The notes under the pieces: generated by a model
What the model was told of the DNA's origin: nothing
What the model saw: the letters and a program-made list of their open reading frames with translations, nothing else
Database searches by the model: none
Assembly (NCBI GenBank): GCA_016787575.1
Contig: JAEUUO010000013.1
Location: 186,001-250,000 of the forward strand
Direction of reading: 5' to 3'
Source: Saprospiraceae bacterium
Lineage (GTDB): Bacteria; Bacteroidota; Bacteroidia; Chitinophagales; Saprospiraceae
DNA: 64,000 nt
Translations under genes and position numbers: made by a program
Shown: positions 1 to 8,366 of the stretch, in pieces
How the letters are laid out: each line of letters begins with the position of its first letter
Position numbering within the stretch: position 1 is the first letter of the stretch

Positions 1-269
1 AAAACCTAGTTTACCAGCTTGCTCATGATAAAGATCGTGCAATTGTATTTTTTGGATTTGCTGAAAATGAAAAACCACAATTAATGTGTTATGTAAGTGA
101 ATCGATCAGCAATTTATACAATGCATCCCAATTGATTAAAGCAGCCGCTAAATTTATAGAAGGTGGTGGGGGAGGCCAAGCTTTTTTTGCAACTGCCGGT
201 GGAAAAAACAAAGATGGACTTACGGCCGCATTAAACCATGCATTGCACGCAATACTACAAACAAATTAA
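1..269 (+). CDS. alaS: alanyl-tRNA synthetase, C-terminal end (5' partial)
   Basis: The reading frame is open from base 3 and ends with a stop at 267-269, so only about the last 88 residues are inside the window. The tail has a Gly-rich segment (FIEGGGGGQAFFATAGG) followed by a helix, LNHALHAIL. This matches the end of the DHHA1/C-Ala region of AlaRS, where a Gly-rich G-G-G-(K/R)-x-x-x-A-x-A-G-G motif is conserved. AlaRS charges tRNA-Ala in the cytoplasm. The catalytic and editing domains lie to the left of the window. An isolated DHHA1-domain protein cannot be excluded from the tail alone, but the extended Gly motif near the very C-terminus favours AlaRS. Confidence 0.8.
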   Translation, partial: NLVYQLAHDKDRAIVFFGFAENEKPQLMCYVSESISNLYNASQLIKAAAKFIEGGGGGQAFFATAGGKNKDGLTAALNHALHAILQTN

Positions 270-294
270 TCGCAAACAATTTAATACCATTTAC

Positions 295-582
295 ATGGCT
301 TTTGTATATGCATTTCTGATATTTCTTGTTTTTATTTTGTTCAATATTTACATTCGGATAAAGACATTTGGAATGTATAAATTATTAGTACAAAATAGAA
401 TTCAATTTAACTTCATGGATTTATTTAATCAAGAAAAATGGAAAGAGGTTAAAAGTAATTATCCGGAATCGATAGATTTGATGGACAGGTTTAGAAAGCA
501 TATGTTGATAACGGGTGTTCTTTTTATTGCTGTAATCCTAATTGTTTTAGGACTTTTATTTTTAATCCGAATGCAAGTTTAA
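295..582 (+). CDS. small two-helix membrane protein, unknown function
   Basis: About 95 residues if started at the ATG at 295. A longer reading starts at 238 but would overlap alaS by 32 bases and put a polar segment before the first membrane helix, so 295 is preferred. Two hydrophobic segments are visible: one near the N-terminus (FVYAFLIFLVFILFNIYI) and one near the C-terminus (ITGVLFIAVILIVLGLLFLI). Between them is a charged loop of about 45 residues containing FNQEKWKEVK. No catalytic motif is seen and I do not recognise the family. It lies between alaS and the oxidoreductase on the same strand, 8 bases before the latter, and may be co-transcribed with it. Confidence 0.6.
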   Translation: MAFVYAFLIFLVFILFNIYIRIKTFGMYKLLVQNRIQFNFMDLFNQEKWKEVKSNYPESIDLMDRFRKHMLITGVLFIAVILIVLGLLFLIRMQV

Positions 583-590
583 TTAAATTC

Positions 591-1556
591 ATGACAAAAC
601 TAAAAATTGGACTGGCTGGTGCAGGGCACTTGGGTAAAATCCATTTGAAATGCATTCTTGAAAATTCTGAACTTGAGCTTATCGGATTTTATGATATCCA
701 TGCTGAAACCAGGCAGCAAGTCGCAGCAGAATTTGGAATAAAAAATTATAACAGTTATGAGGAACTTGTAGCCTCCTGTGATGCCATTGATATTGTGAGT
801 GCTACCAGTTCGCATTTTGAATTAGCCCAATATGCCATCCAACAAAACAAGCACTGCTTTATTGAGAAGCCCGTAACGAGCACACTTGAAGAAGCCCGGT
901 TTTTAAAAACATTATTAAAAGAACATCCGGTTAAAATACAAATAGGTCATGTCGAACGTTATAATCCTAGTTTTGCAGCAATTAGGCCATTTATAAAAGA
1001 GCCAAAATTTATCGAAGCGCATCGTTTATCCAGTTTTAACCCGAGGGGACGAGATGTTTCAGTAGTTCATGACATTATGATTCACGATCTGGATCTTATT
1101 TGTTTAATGGCAAGAAGTGAAGTTAAAGACATTCGGGCTAATGGAGTCTCTTTAGTGAGCCCTTTGCCGGATATATGCAATGCACGGATTGAATTTGAAA
1201 ATGGCTTGGTATGCAATGTTACAGCAAGTCGTATCTCAATGAAACAAATGCGAAAAATCAGAATATTTCAGGAAGATGCTTACATCAGTATCGATTTGTT
1301 AGAAAAAGAAGCGCAGGTTATTCGATTACTCGATGAATATCAAGACAATACGCTTGAAATTGAAACACATAAAGGCAATAAGTACATTTCTCTAGTCAAC
1401 CCGGAAATAAAAACTGTGAATGCAATTTCAGAAGAATTAAAATCTTTTCACAAAAGCATCGTTACAGATGATATGCCTGAAGTCAATCTGGATGAAGGAA
1501 TCCAGGCATTGGCTTTAGTGCAGGCCATTACGAAGCAAATCGAAACGAACCAATGA
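591..1556 (+). CDS. Gfo/Idh/MocA family NAD(P)-dependent oxidoreductase
   Basis: 321 residues, the normal length for the family. The N-terminal Rossmann fold is clear: KIGLAGAGHLGKIH supplies the GxGxxG dinucleotide-binding loop at residues 5-18. The family signature EKP (CFIEKPVTS, about residues 90-100) provides the Lys of the active site, and a later His-Asp pair (VVHDIMIHDLDL, about residues 160-172) fits the substrate-binding domain. Family members oxidise or reduce sugars such as UDP-sugar derivatives or inositol. The substrate cannot be read from the sequence, but the downstream sugar transferase suggests surface-glycan biosynthesis. The stop overlaps the start of the next gene by 4 bases (ATGA), indicating translational coupling. 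Confidence 0.88.
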   Translation: MTKLKIGLAGAGHLGKIHLKCILENSELELIGFYDIHAETRQQVAAEFGIKNYNSYEELVASCDAIDIVSATSSHFELAQYAIQQNKHCFIEKPVTSTLEEARFLKTLLKEHPVKIQIGHVERYNPSFAAIRPFIKEPKFIEAHRLSSFNPRGRDVSVVHDIMIHDLDLICLMARSEVKDIRANGVSLVSPLPDICNARIEFENGLVCNVTASRISMKQMRKIRIFQEDAYISIDLLEKEAQVIRLLDEYQDNTLEIETHKGNKYISLVNPEIKTVNAISEELKSFHKSIVTDDMPEVNLDEGIQALALVQAITKQIETNQ

Positions 1557-2410
1557 CTCTCAAACATAGCAAGCTCTATTTCTTGCTCCTTTGCATCTTT
1601 TGTGCTTGTGACCGGGATGATGAAAAGATACCGGCATATCTCTACATTGAACCCTTTGATTTCAATGTAAAAATTGGGGAAGGCTCCAGTAGTCAAAATT
1701 TAACTGATGTCTGGGTTTATGTTAATGATCGATATTACGGGGCATATGAACTTCCATGTTGGATACCAGTTTTAGAAAAAGGAATTGGTGAGGTGCTCTT
1801 GCTTCCTGGTTACCGTCAGGATGGAAGGATTACAAATGCATTCAGGTACCAGCTTTTAAATCCATATCAAATTAAGTTGCAGCTTGATCCTCAAATAACA
1901 GATACAATTCGTCCTGCAACTTCTTATCAATCGGGACTTCAATTTTCAGTTATAGAAGATTTTGAAGGCATTCATTTCTTTAATACCGACCGAGACAAGG
2001 ATCCTGAAACTAAAATTGTGTTGACCAATGCTTCAGATGCTTTTGAGGGTTCGCATTCCGGGATGATCACCTTAACAAAAGAACACCCTTCGATTTCAGC
2101 AGAATATATTTTAAATGACCCAATTCCACAAAGCGGCGATCCAATTATTTTAGAGTTAAATTTTAAATCGGATATTCCATTTTCAATTGGTTTTATTGCT
2201 TATAAAAGTATTCTTGGTGAAGAAAATTTAATTAAGGCTGGGATTTTACCTAAAAAGAATTGGACTAAAGTATATTTTGATTTTAGAGAAATTATCAACA
2301 CTTCCAATGCAGATTATTATCATTTAGCTATTGCGGCTGATTTTCAAAAAGACAGTTCAAAGGCTGAGCAACAGATTTATATAGATAATATTAAAGTGAT
2401 CCATCGCTAA
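1553..2410 (+). CDS. predicted lipoprotein of the glycan operon, unknown function
   Basis: 285 residues. The N-terminus is a lipoprotein signal peptide: a short basic n-region, a hydrophobic core (LYFLLLCIF) and a lipobox ending FCAC, with Cys19 as the likely lipidated residue. The mature part is acidic near the anchor (DRDDEK) and then mostly beta-type sequence. Its second half (about residues 130-285, EDFEG to YIDNIKV) resembles the jelly-roll carbohydrate-binding-like modules found in Bacteroidota lipoproteins, but this is inference. It overlaps the oxidoreductase by 4 bases and is followed 4 bases later by the sugar transferase, so it probably belongs to the same transcript. It is probably attached to the outer or inner membrane facing the periplasm. 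Confidence 0.72.
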   Translation: MTLKHSKLYFLLLCIFCACDRDDEKIPAYLYIEPFDFNVKIGEGSSSQNLTDVWVYVNDRYYGAYELPCWIPVLEKGIGEVLLLPGYRQDGRITNAFRYQLLNPYQIKLQLDPQITDTIRPATSYQSGLQFSVIEDFEGIHFFNTDRDKDPETKIVLTNASDAFEGSHSGMITLTKEHPSISAEYILNDPIPQSGDPIILELNFKSDIPFSIGFIAYKSILGEENLIKAGILPKKNWTKVYFDFREIINTSNADYYHLAIAADFQKDSSKAEQQIYIDNIKVIHR

Positions 2411-2414
2411 GTAT

Positions 2415-3827
2415 ATGGTAGTTCGCAAAGAAAATATCTTTTACGTTGCCATTGATTTTATATTGGCTATGCTGGCCTGGTATTTTTTTATACAATATCT
2501 GAGGGAACACCACTTTTTTATAGGCAACGAATCAGAAATATTTGAACATATATATCGCGGTGGGATCGTAATTGTTCCATTTTCATGGTTCCTGCTTTAT
2601 CTTATTTCTGAGCAGTATAAGGATGTATATCGTTTGTCCAGATGGTCAGTTTTTTCAAGGACACTTTTACTTTCTATGTTTGGCAGTCTCATGGTGTTTT
2701 TTGTATTGCTTTCAAATGAAGAAATTAATTTTGAAAACCGTTATTTTAAAGCACTCTCCATTTATTTTATATATCATTTTTCATTAATCATTGTGTTTCG
2801 AATGATTTTCTTAACTTACGTTAGCAATCGATTGAAACATGGAATAGTTGGTTTCAATACATTGATAATTGGCGGAGATCAAAAAGCAGTAAAACTTTAC
2901 AAAGATATTTCTTCATTGAATTATAGCCTGGGACATAAGTTTGTAGGCTTCATCCATTCCAATGGTGGCAAAGGAAATGAATTAATTCAATTTCTACCAC
3001 AAGTTGGTGGCCTTAAAGATATTCGAAAAATCCTGGATGAAAATAAAATCGAAGAAGTAATTATAGCCATTGAATCTACCGAACACCAAAAATTAAAATC
3101 CATTGTAGATATACTCTTTGAATATGGAGATCGATTAATTGTACGGACGATTCCGGATACTTACGATATCTTACTAGGGTCTGTTCGTTTGAATCATGTG
3201 TATGGTGCAGTTTTAATTGAAATAAAGCAAGAGATGATGCCTAAATGGCAAATCATTGCAAAACGAATGATTGATATGGTCGTAAGCGTTGTTGCATTGA
3301 TATTATTGTCTCCTGTTATCTTGTACGTTTATTTACGCACTAAATTTTCAAGCCCAGGTCCTGCAATTTATTTGCAAGAACGTATAGGTCTGAATGGCAA
3401 ACCGTTTTTTATATATAAGTTTCGATCTATGAATATTTTGGCCGAGGACAATGGGCCAATGCTATCTTATGATGGCGACCCTCGGATTACAAGTTGGGGT
3501 GCAACTATTCGAAAATGGAGATTGGATGAGCTTCCGCAGTTTTTCAATGTATTAAAAGGCGATATGTCTTTAGTTGGGCCACGACCTGAGCGGAAGTATT
3601 TTATAGATCAAATCATGGAGAAAGCTCCGCACTATAAACATTTATTAAAAGTAAGACCAGGTATAACTTCTTGGGGCCAGGTTAAATTTGGTTACGCTTC
3701 AAGTATTGAAGAAATGCTTCAGCGATTGGAATACGATATCTTATATATAGAAAACAGATCCTTGGGACTTGATTTCAAAATTCTGTTTTATACCTTATCG
3801 GTTTTAATCCAAGGGAAAGGTAAATAA
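2415..3827 (+). CDS. polyprenyl-phosphate sugar-1-phosphate transferase (WcaJ/bacterial sugar transferase family)
   Basis: 470 residues, typical of polyprenyl glycosylphosphotransferases that start exopolysaccharide or O-antigen synthesis by moving a sugar-1-phosphate onto undecaprenyl phosphate. About four N-terminal membrane helices (residues 10-135) are followed by a Rossmann-like domain (about 145-260). A further helix (VVSVVALILLSPVILYVYL) precedes the catalytic bacterial sugar transferase domain from about residue 280. Family motifs visible in it are PGPAIYLQERIG, FYIYKFRSM-like FIYKFRSM, RKWRLDELPQFFNVLKGDMS and VGPRPE, then the C-terminal RPGITSWGQV. It ends the operon; the next gene is convergent 12 bases away with no clear terminator between them. 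Confidence 0.9.
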   Translation: MVVRKENIFYVAIDFILAMLAWYFFIQYLREHHFFIGNESEIFEHIYRGGIVIVPFSWFLLYLISEQYKDVYRLSRWSVFSRTLLLSMFGSLMVFFVLLSNEEINFENRYFKALSIYFIYHFSLIIVFRMIFLTYVSNRLKHGIVGFNTLIIGGDQKAVKLYKDISSLNYSLGHKFVGFIHSNGGKGNELIQFLPQVGGLKDIRKILDENKIEEVIIAIESTEHQKLKSIVDILFEYGDRLIVRTIPDTYDILLGSVRLNHVYGAVLIEIKQEMMPKWQIIAKRMIDMVVSVVALILLSPVILYVYLRTKFSSPGPAIYLQERIGLNGKPFFIYKFRSMNILAEDNGPMLSYDGDPRITSWGATIRKWRLDELPQFFNVLKGDMSLVGPRPERKYFIDQIMEKAPHYKHLLKVRPGITSWGQVKFGYASSIEEMLQRLEYDILYIENRSLGLDFKILFYTLSVLIQGKGK

Positions 3828-3839
3828 ATTGAGCTTAGA

Positions 3840-5018
3840 CTATAATCTTTCAATAATTACTGCAGTACCTCCACCTCCACCATTGCAGATGGTCGCCAAT
3901 CCATATTGAGCTTGATTTTGTTTCAATATTTGACTTAAAGTACACACTATACGAGCCCCGGAAGATCCAATAGGATGACCCAATGAAATTGCGCCTCCGT
4001 GGATGTTTATTTTTTGAGGATCCAATTCAAGTATTTTACTAAATGCAAGTGGAACAACTGCAAATGCTTCATTGATTTCAAAGTAACTGATTTGTTCTTT
4101 TTGCAACCCAGCACGCTTTAATGCTAAGGGAGTGACAACACATGGTGTAGTTGTAAACCATTCAGGTGCCTGCTCAGCATCTGCGTAGGATACAATTCGT
4201 GCAATGGGTGTTAAATTGTATTCTTTTAATTTTGCAGCATTCATCAATAACAGTGCAGAAGCTCCATCATTGAGTGTTGAAGAATTGGCGGCGGTTGCAG
4301 TCCCGTCATTTGTAAAGCTTGGTTTTAAAGCTGGAATTTTTGAAAAATCAACTTTAGTATATTCCTCATCTTTGGTAACATTTAGCGGCTCACCTTTTTT
4401 TTGAGGTATTGAAATTGGAACAATTTCATTAGTGAAGCTTCCATTTTCAGTGGCTTGAGTTGATTTTTGATAGGAGCCTATGGCATATGCATCCTGTTCT
4501 TCACGACTGATTGCATATTTTTTTGCTGTCTGATCAGAAAACACACCCATGGCCAACTTATCATAAATATTCATCAGCCCATCTTTGTGCAATCCATCTA
4601 TGAGTTCGGAATTACCATATTTCATTCCCCAACGGGCATTGGGTACATAAAATGGAATATTGGACATGCTTTCCATTCCTCCAGCAATTACGATTTCTGA
4701 TTGACCCAGTTGAATTGATTGTGCAGCCATTGATATGGCTTTCATACCCGAAGCACAAACTTTATTGACCGTTGAACATACCGTACTGCTTGAAAGGCCA
4801 CCATTCAAAGCTGCTTGTCTTGCAGGTGCTTGGCCAAGATTTGCGGAACAAACATTGCCCATGATGACTTCATCAACGGCAGATGCTGGAATTCCGGCTC
4901 TTTTAACAACGGCATCCACAACCGTGGATCCCAGTTGAATTGTCGAAAGCGATGATAAGACGCCACCAAAACTACCAACGGGTGTACGGGCTACTGAAAC
5001 TATAAAAACATCTTGCAT
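3840..5018 (-). CDS. acetyl-CoA C-acetyltransferase (thiolase)
   Basis: 392 residues from the ATG at 5018. A reading from 5087 adds 23 residues with no family match and would start upstream of the promoter box at 5038-5045. The start MQDVFIVSVARTPVGSFGG is classic for thiolases. The acyl-accepting nucleophile is Cys88 in NKVCASGMKA. The C-terminal active-site pair is the His in SLGHPIGSSGAR (about residue 348) and the Cys in ICNGGGGG (about residue 378). The enzyme condenses two acetyl-CoA or cleaves acetoacetyl-CoA in the cytoplasm. The biosynthetic or degradative direction cannot be decided from sequence. It is convergent with the sugar transferase and downstream of the UbiA-like gene on the same strand. 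Confidence 0.93.
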   Translation of the reverse strand: MQDVFIVSVARTPVGSFGGVLSSLSTIQLGSTVVDAVVKRAGIPASAVDEVIMGNVCSANLGQAPARQAALNGGLSSSTVCSTVNKVCASGMKAISMAAQSIQLGQSEIVIAGGMESMSNIPFYVPNARWGMKYGNSELIDGLHKDGLMNIYDKLAMGVFSDQTAKKYAISREEQDAYAIGSYQKSTQATENGSFTNEIVPISIPQKKGEPLNVTKDEEYTKVDFSKIPALKPSFTNDGTATAANSSTLNDGASALLLMNAAKLKEYNLTPIARIVSYADAEQAPEWFTTTPCVVTPLALKRAGLQKEQISYFEINEAFAVVPLAFSKILELDPQKINIHGGAISLGHPIGSSGARIVCTLSQILKQNQAQYGLATICNGGGGGTAVIIERL

Positions 5019-5037
5019 GATACTGAATTTGGAGGCG

Positions 5038-5045
5038 CAAATATA
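5038..5045 (-). promoter_or_regulatory. -7 type promoter box for the thiolase gene
   Basis: On the minus strand the sequence reads TATATTTG, an exact match to the Bacteroidota TAnnTTTG box. Its last G is 20 bases before the ATG at 5018, which supports that start. No good TTTG element is seen at the -33 position. Confidence 0.5.
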
Positions 5046-5108
5046 GAAGGAATTGCCTCTGTTTAAGCCTTCCAGCATTAATAACAAGCTGAATTTGTGA
5101 ATAGTTGA

Positions 5109-5930
5109 CTAAATAAGAAAACCAGCGCTAAATAACAGAAAAATAATATCTGTAAAATAAATCAAATGCGGATGATGGGATTTGATAAAAAGAAAAAATT
5201 TAGAATAATAAACTGATAGTAAGCAAATATTCAAAAGAAACCCAAAAATGCTAAGTTTTCCAAGAAATGTTACTGATAACAAAATGAAGGCTAATAGTAA
5301 ACCTAAATTTTGAGTCAATTGGAATAGTTTATCAGGGATAAGCGCAAGAGCAAGTGTTTGATGTCCGTATTGTTTATCCTTATCGATATCTATGAAATCA
5401 AATAAAACACTTTGAATAAAAACCAAAATAAAGAACCCCATTGCAATCAGCCATAGATTAAGCTGACCGAGATGATTTAAATTAAAACTCATCAGGCAGA
5501 TGCCAGTCCAGCAAATGCTGATGACGATGTTTTTCCATACAAGGAGCTTTCTAAAAATAAAAAATTTTGTGTGGTTGTGGTAAGCAATTCCAACAATAAA
5601 AAAGCAAGCCACTGTTGCCTGAATCTCAAAATTAAGTCTAATAAAAAAATACAAACTAAGGATTGCTAAAAACAAAATTGTAGTTAACTGGAGCTTTGTT
5701 AAATTCTTATTTAACTGATGAAAGTAAACTGGAGCTATTTCTTTTTGATAATAGTAGTAAGCAGCAATTGATGAAAATATAAACAAGCTGCTATTTAAAG
5801 GCAAATGGATCTGTTGGTAAATCCAAAAAAAACAATTGCTAATACTTAATGAAAGAAGTCCGTAATAAACAGAAATCCAAAAATTAAATAGCCGTTGATT
5901 AAAAATATTTATATGATTTTTTTGGATCAA
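5109..5930 (-). CDS. UbiA-like membrane prenyltransferase-family protein, degenerate
   Basis: 273 residues, very hydrophobic, with about eight predicted membrane helices. One UbiA-type Asp motif is visible: LFDFIDIDKDKQYGHQT at about residues 180-196 matches the second D-x-x-D-x-x-x-D motif and the following GxxT-type sequence. The first motif (NDxxDxxxD) expected before it is missing; the corresponding loop is YYYYQK. The family transfers prenyl groups to aromatic acceptors such as quinone or heme precursors. Without the first motif, activity is doubtful. The only plausible start is the TTG at 5930, which overlaps the end of the M42 peptidase gene by 32 bases; there is no ATG before residue 140. 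Probably co-transcribed with that gene. Confidence 0.6.
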   Translation of the reverse strand: MIQKNHINIFNQRLFNFWISVYYGLLSLSISNCFFWIYQQIHLPLNSSLFIFSSIAAYYYYQKEIAPVYFHQLNKNLTKLQLTTILFLAILSLYFFIRLNFEIQATVACFFIVGIAYHNHTKFFIFRKLLVWKNIVISICWTGICLMSFNLNHLGQLNLWLIAMGFFILVFIQSVLFDFIDIDKDKQYGHQTLALALIPDKLFQLTQNLGLLLAFILLSVTFLGKLSIFGFLLNICLLSVYYSKFFLFIKSHHPHLIYFTDIIFLLFSAGFLI

Positions 5931-6978
5931 TTGCTAACAGCACTTCATAAATGAGTTTGATGACGTGTTCTATATCTTCTATGTGAGCGGATTCCACAGT
6001 AGTGTGCATATACCTTAAAGGCACAGAAATCAATACAGAAGGAACGCCACCGTTTGAATACGCAAAGGCATCTGTATCAGTCCCTGTGGTTCTAGAGGAT
6101 GCATTTCTTTGGATTGGAATTTTATTTTTTTCAGCTGTTTTTACAACCATGGATTGCAAAATATTATGTACTGGTGGAGCATAGCACAATACCGGTCCCA
6201 ATCCGCATTTAATTGAGCCTTGTTCTTTTGTTTTTAACATTGGAGTATGTGTATCATGGGTCACATCTGTGACTATTGCAAGATTTGGTTTAATTGTTTG
6301 AGCAATCATTTCCGCACCTCGCAATCCAACTTCTTCCTGAACAGCATTCACAATGTATAACGAATAGGGCAGCTTAATTTTGTTTTTATGTAAAAGTCTT
6401 GCTACCTCCGCTATGCAAAATCCACCCAATCGATTGTCTAATGCCCGGCCAACATAAAATCGATCGTTTAATTTCATCAAACCATCTTCATAAGTGATGC
6501 AACAACCTACATGAATACCCATTTTTTCAACTTCTTCTCGATCTTTTGCACCTACATCAATAAAAATGTTTTCCAATGTTGCTAAAAGATTGGTGTCATT
6601 TCCTTTTCTGGTATGGATGGCTGGCCAACCAAAAACACCATTTACTATTCCATTTGGAGTGTGTATTTGCACTCTTTTAGAAGGGGCAATGGATTGATCA
6701 ATTCCACCATTTCGAATGACATAAATAAAACCATCATCCGTTATGTAATTAACCATCCATGATATTTCATCTGAATGCCCTTCAATGACCACGCGAAATG
6801 ATTTTCCGGGATTTACGATACCATACAAGGTCCCATAGTTATCCAAACTCCAATCATTGATATAGCTTTTAATGTAATCGAGCCAAATTTTCTGACCGGC
6901 TGCTTCATAACCCGTTGGGGATGGGTTATTTAGGTATTGATAGAGAAATTCTTCCGATTTCTTGTTGATGATTTTCAT
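5899..6978 (-). CDS. M42 family aminopeptidase
   Basis: 359 residues, full length for M42 (glutamyl aminopeptidase/PepA, TET-type) enzymes. The metal ligands and catalytic residues are visible in order: His68 and Asp70 in EGHSDEISW; Asp about 182 in GRALDNRLGG, the bridging ligand; the Glu pair in AVQEEVGLRGA (about 213-215), with the general base followed by a ligand; Asp in IVTDVTHDT; and the late His in VESAHIED. These cytoplasmic dinuclear enzymes trim N-terminal residues from peptides. The gene follows pyrE by 9 bases on the same strand and overlaps the UbiA-like gene, so a pyrE-M42-UbiA-like transcript is likely. Confidence 0.92.
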   Translation of the reverse strand: MKIINKKSEEFLYQYLNNPSPTGYEAAGQKIWLDYIKSYINDWSLDNYGTLYGIVNPGKSFRVVIEGHSDEISWMVNYITDDGFIYVIRNGGIDQSIAPSKRVQIHTPNGIVNGVFGWPAIHTRKGNDTNLLATLENIFIDVGAKDREEVEKMGIHVGCCITYEDGLMKLNDRFYVGRALDNRLGGFCIAEVARLLHKNKIKLPYSLYIVNAVQEEVGLRGAEMIAQTIKPNLAIVTDVTHDTHTPMLKTKEQGSIKCGLGPVLCYAPPVHNILQSMVVKTAEKNKIPIQRNASSRTTGTDTDAFAYSNGGVPSVLISVPLRYMHTTVESAHIEDIEHVIKLIYEVLLAIDPKKSYKYF

Positions 6979-6987
6979 AAATTAATT

Positions 6988-7626
6988 CTAAGACCGAAAT
7001 AAGGCAGACCAGCTTTGTGGATCCTTATTCCAGTTGGATAGGTTTTCAAATTCCGTTTTGTCTATATAATTCCGAAGCAAAGCTTGTTCCAAAAGCATAG
7101 AAAAATCCGTCAAACTTTCATAAAATAGGTTTTTTTCTTGAAATTTAGCTAAAGCTGTTGAAAAGCCGTATTGAAATATGCTCAACAAGCCTCTTACAGG
7201 ATGCCCTAAAGATTGCAAAACTTCAACGGCTTCCAGTGAACTACCACCTGTTGAGACTAAATCTTCAATCACTAAAACAGAGGCGCCGGGATTTAAGGAG
7301 CCTTCCAATTGGTTTTGGAGTCCGTGTTCTTTTGGTTTTGACCGTATGTAAATAAAAGGTTTATGAAGCCGGTCTGATAAATATGCACCCCATGGAATTC
7401 CAGCAGTAGCGACACCCGCTATGGCGTCAAAATCTGGGATTTTTTCAGATTTTTGAACAAAACCATCAATTATTTCACTGCGTATGGCAGGATATGACAG
7501 GGCTTTTCTATTGTCACAATAAATAGGGGACCGCAATCCAGAAGCCCAGGTAAATGGGTTTTTGGGATTTAATTTTACCGCCTTTATTTCCAAAAGACGA
7601 TCTGCTATCTTGTGGGCTAAATCCAT
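6988..7626 (-). CDS. pyrE: orotate phosphoribosyltransferase
   Basis: 212 residues, normal for PyrE. The PRPP-binding motif VLVIEDLVSTGGSS lies at residues 117-130. Lys and Arg residues typical of OPRTase are seen in FIYIRSKPKEHG (about 91-102), the flexible catalytic loop region. The N-terminus (SGLRSPIYCDNR) also matches the family. The enzyme joins orotate to PRPP to make OMP in pyrimidine synthesis. The ATG at 7626 is the only reasonable start and lies just 2 bases from the start of the divergent Nudix gene. A TAnnTTTG box at 7644-7651, inside the Nudix coding region, is its probable promoter. Confidence 0.95.
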   Translation of the reverse strand: MDLAHKIADRLLEIKAVKLNPKNPFTWASGLRSPIYCDNRKALSYPAIRSEIIDGFVQKSEKIPDFDAIAGVATAGIPWGAYLSDRLHKPFIYIRSKPKEHGLQNQLEGSLNPGASVLVIEDLVSTGGSSLEAVEVLQSLGHPVRGLLSIFQYGFSTALAKFQEKNLFYESLTDFSMLLEQALLRNYIDKTEFENLSNWNKDPQSWSALFRS

Positions 7627-7628
7627 GT

Positions 7629-8297
7629 ATGACGAACAAGCAGCAAACTTACGAAATTCAATTGGACGAGCGATCCTTAATTCTGGCTGATGAGCAGGTG
7701 ATTCCTGAACTTCTGCATGATCCCAACCAGCTTGTTTTGCCCTATAGTGGGAACAAAAAGTCTTTATTTCAATATTTGGATACCCTGGAAAAATCGGATC
7801 GATTTCAATCCATTTTGATTTTTTCTAAAGACTTGCCTCAACTATATATTGACTTGAAAAGCTTGTTGTTGTGGATTCCCGCCGCTGGTGGCATCATCAG
7901 GAATAAGGAAGGTCAAATTTTAACAATATTCCGACGCTCAGTTTGGGATTTACCAAAAGGTAAATTAGACCCCAATGAAAAATTTAGGATTGCTGCATTG
8001 AGGGAATGTGAAGAAGAAACAGGTTTGCATGCATTGGTTTTAGGTGATAAATTGGCGGAAACTTATCATATTTATCGCGAAAAAAATAATGCAAGAGCTT
8101 TAAAAAAAACGAAATGGTATATTTTACATTATTTTGGAAATGATCTTCCCATCCCTCAAATATCAGAAGGCATAGAACAAATAGAATGGCTTTTTCCAGA
8201 AGAGGTTTTGCTTAAAAAACCAATCCATCGAAATATCTTCAAACTCATTGAAAAATATATAAAAATACAATCGGCAAAAAATAAAGGGGATTTATAA
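7629..8297 (+). CDS. Nudix hydrolase
   Basis: 222 residues from the ATG at 7629. A longer reading begins at 7554 inside pyrE but adds an unrelated N-terminus. The Nudix box (G-x5-E-x7-RE-x2-EE-x-G) is complete at residues 111-133: it starts GKLDPNEK and ends EEETGL, with RE in ALREC between. It sits after a beta-strand start typical of the fold (AAGGIIRNKEG). The roughly 85 residues before the Nudix domain are an extra N-terminal region seen in several Bacteroidota Nudix proteins. Substrate unknown; the family hydrolyses nucleoside diphosphates linked to another group. The stop codon is inside a terminator hairpin. Confidence 0.9.
   Translation: MTNKQQTYEIQLDERSLILADEQVIPELLHDPNQLVLPYSGNKKSLFQYLDTLEKSDRFQSILIFSKDLPQLYIDLKSLLLWIPAAGGIIRNKEGQILTIFRRSVWDLPKGKLDPNEKFRIAALRECEEETGLHALVLGDKLAETYHIYREKNNARALKKTKWYILHYFGNDLPIPQISEGIEQIEWLFPEEVLLKKPIHRNIFKLIEKYIKIQSAKNKGDL
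7644..7651 (-). promoter_or_regulatory. -7 type promoter box for pyrE, inside the divergent Nudix gene
   Basis: Minus-strand TAAGTTTG matches TAnnTTTG. Its G is 18 bases before the pyrE ATG. It falls within codons 6-8 of the Nudix gene, so the pyrE transcript would begin inside that gene. Confidence 0.5.
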
Positions 8298-8306
8298 AAT
8301 CCCCTT
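8274..8306 (-). terminator. intrinsic terminator, convergent (best on minus strand)
   Basis: A 10-bp perfect stem (AAGGGGATTT at 8284-8293 and AAATCCCCTT at 8297-8306) with a 3-base loop spans the Nudix stop codon. On the minus strand the hairpin is followed by TTATTTTTT, a good U-tract, so it can end the TonB-receptor transcript. On the plus strand the tail is weak. Confidence 0.7.
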
Positions 8307-8366
8307 ACTTAATCAATTGTTAGAATAATTTCTAAAACCAGTATTTAAATCAATTTTCTTAAAGGA

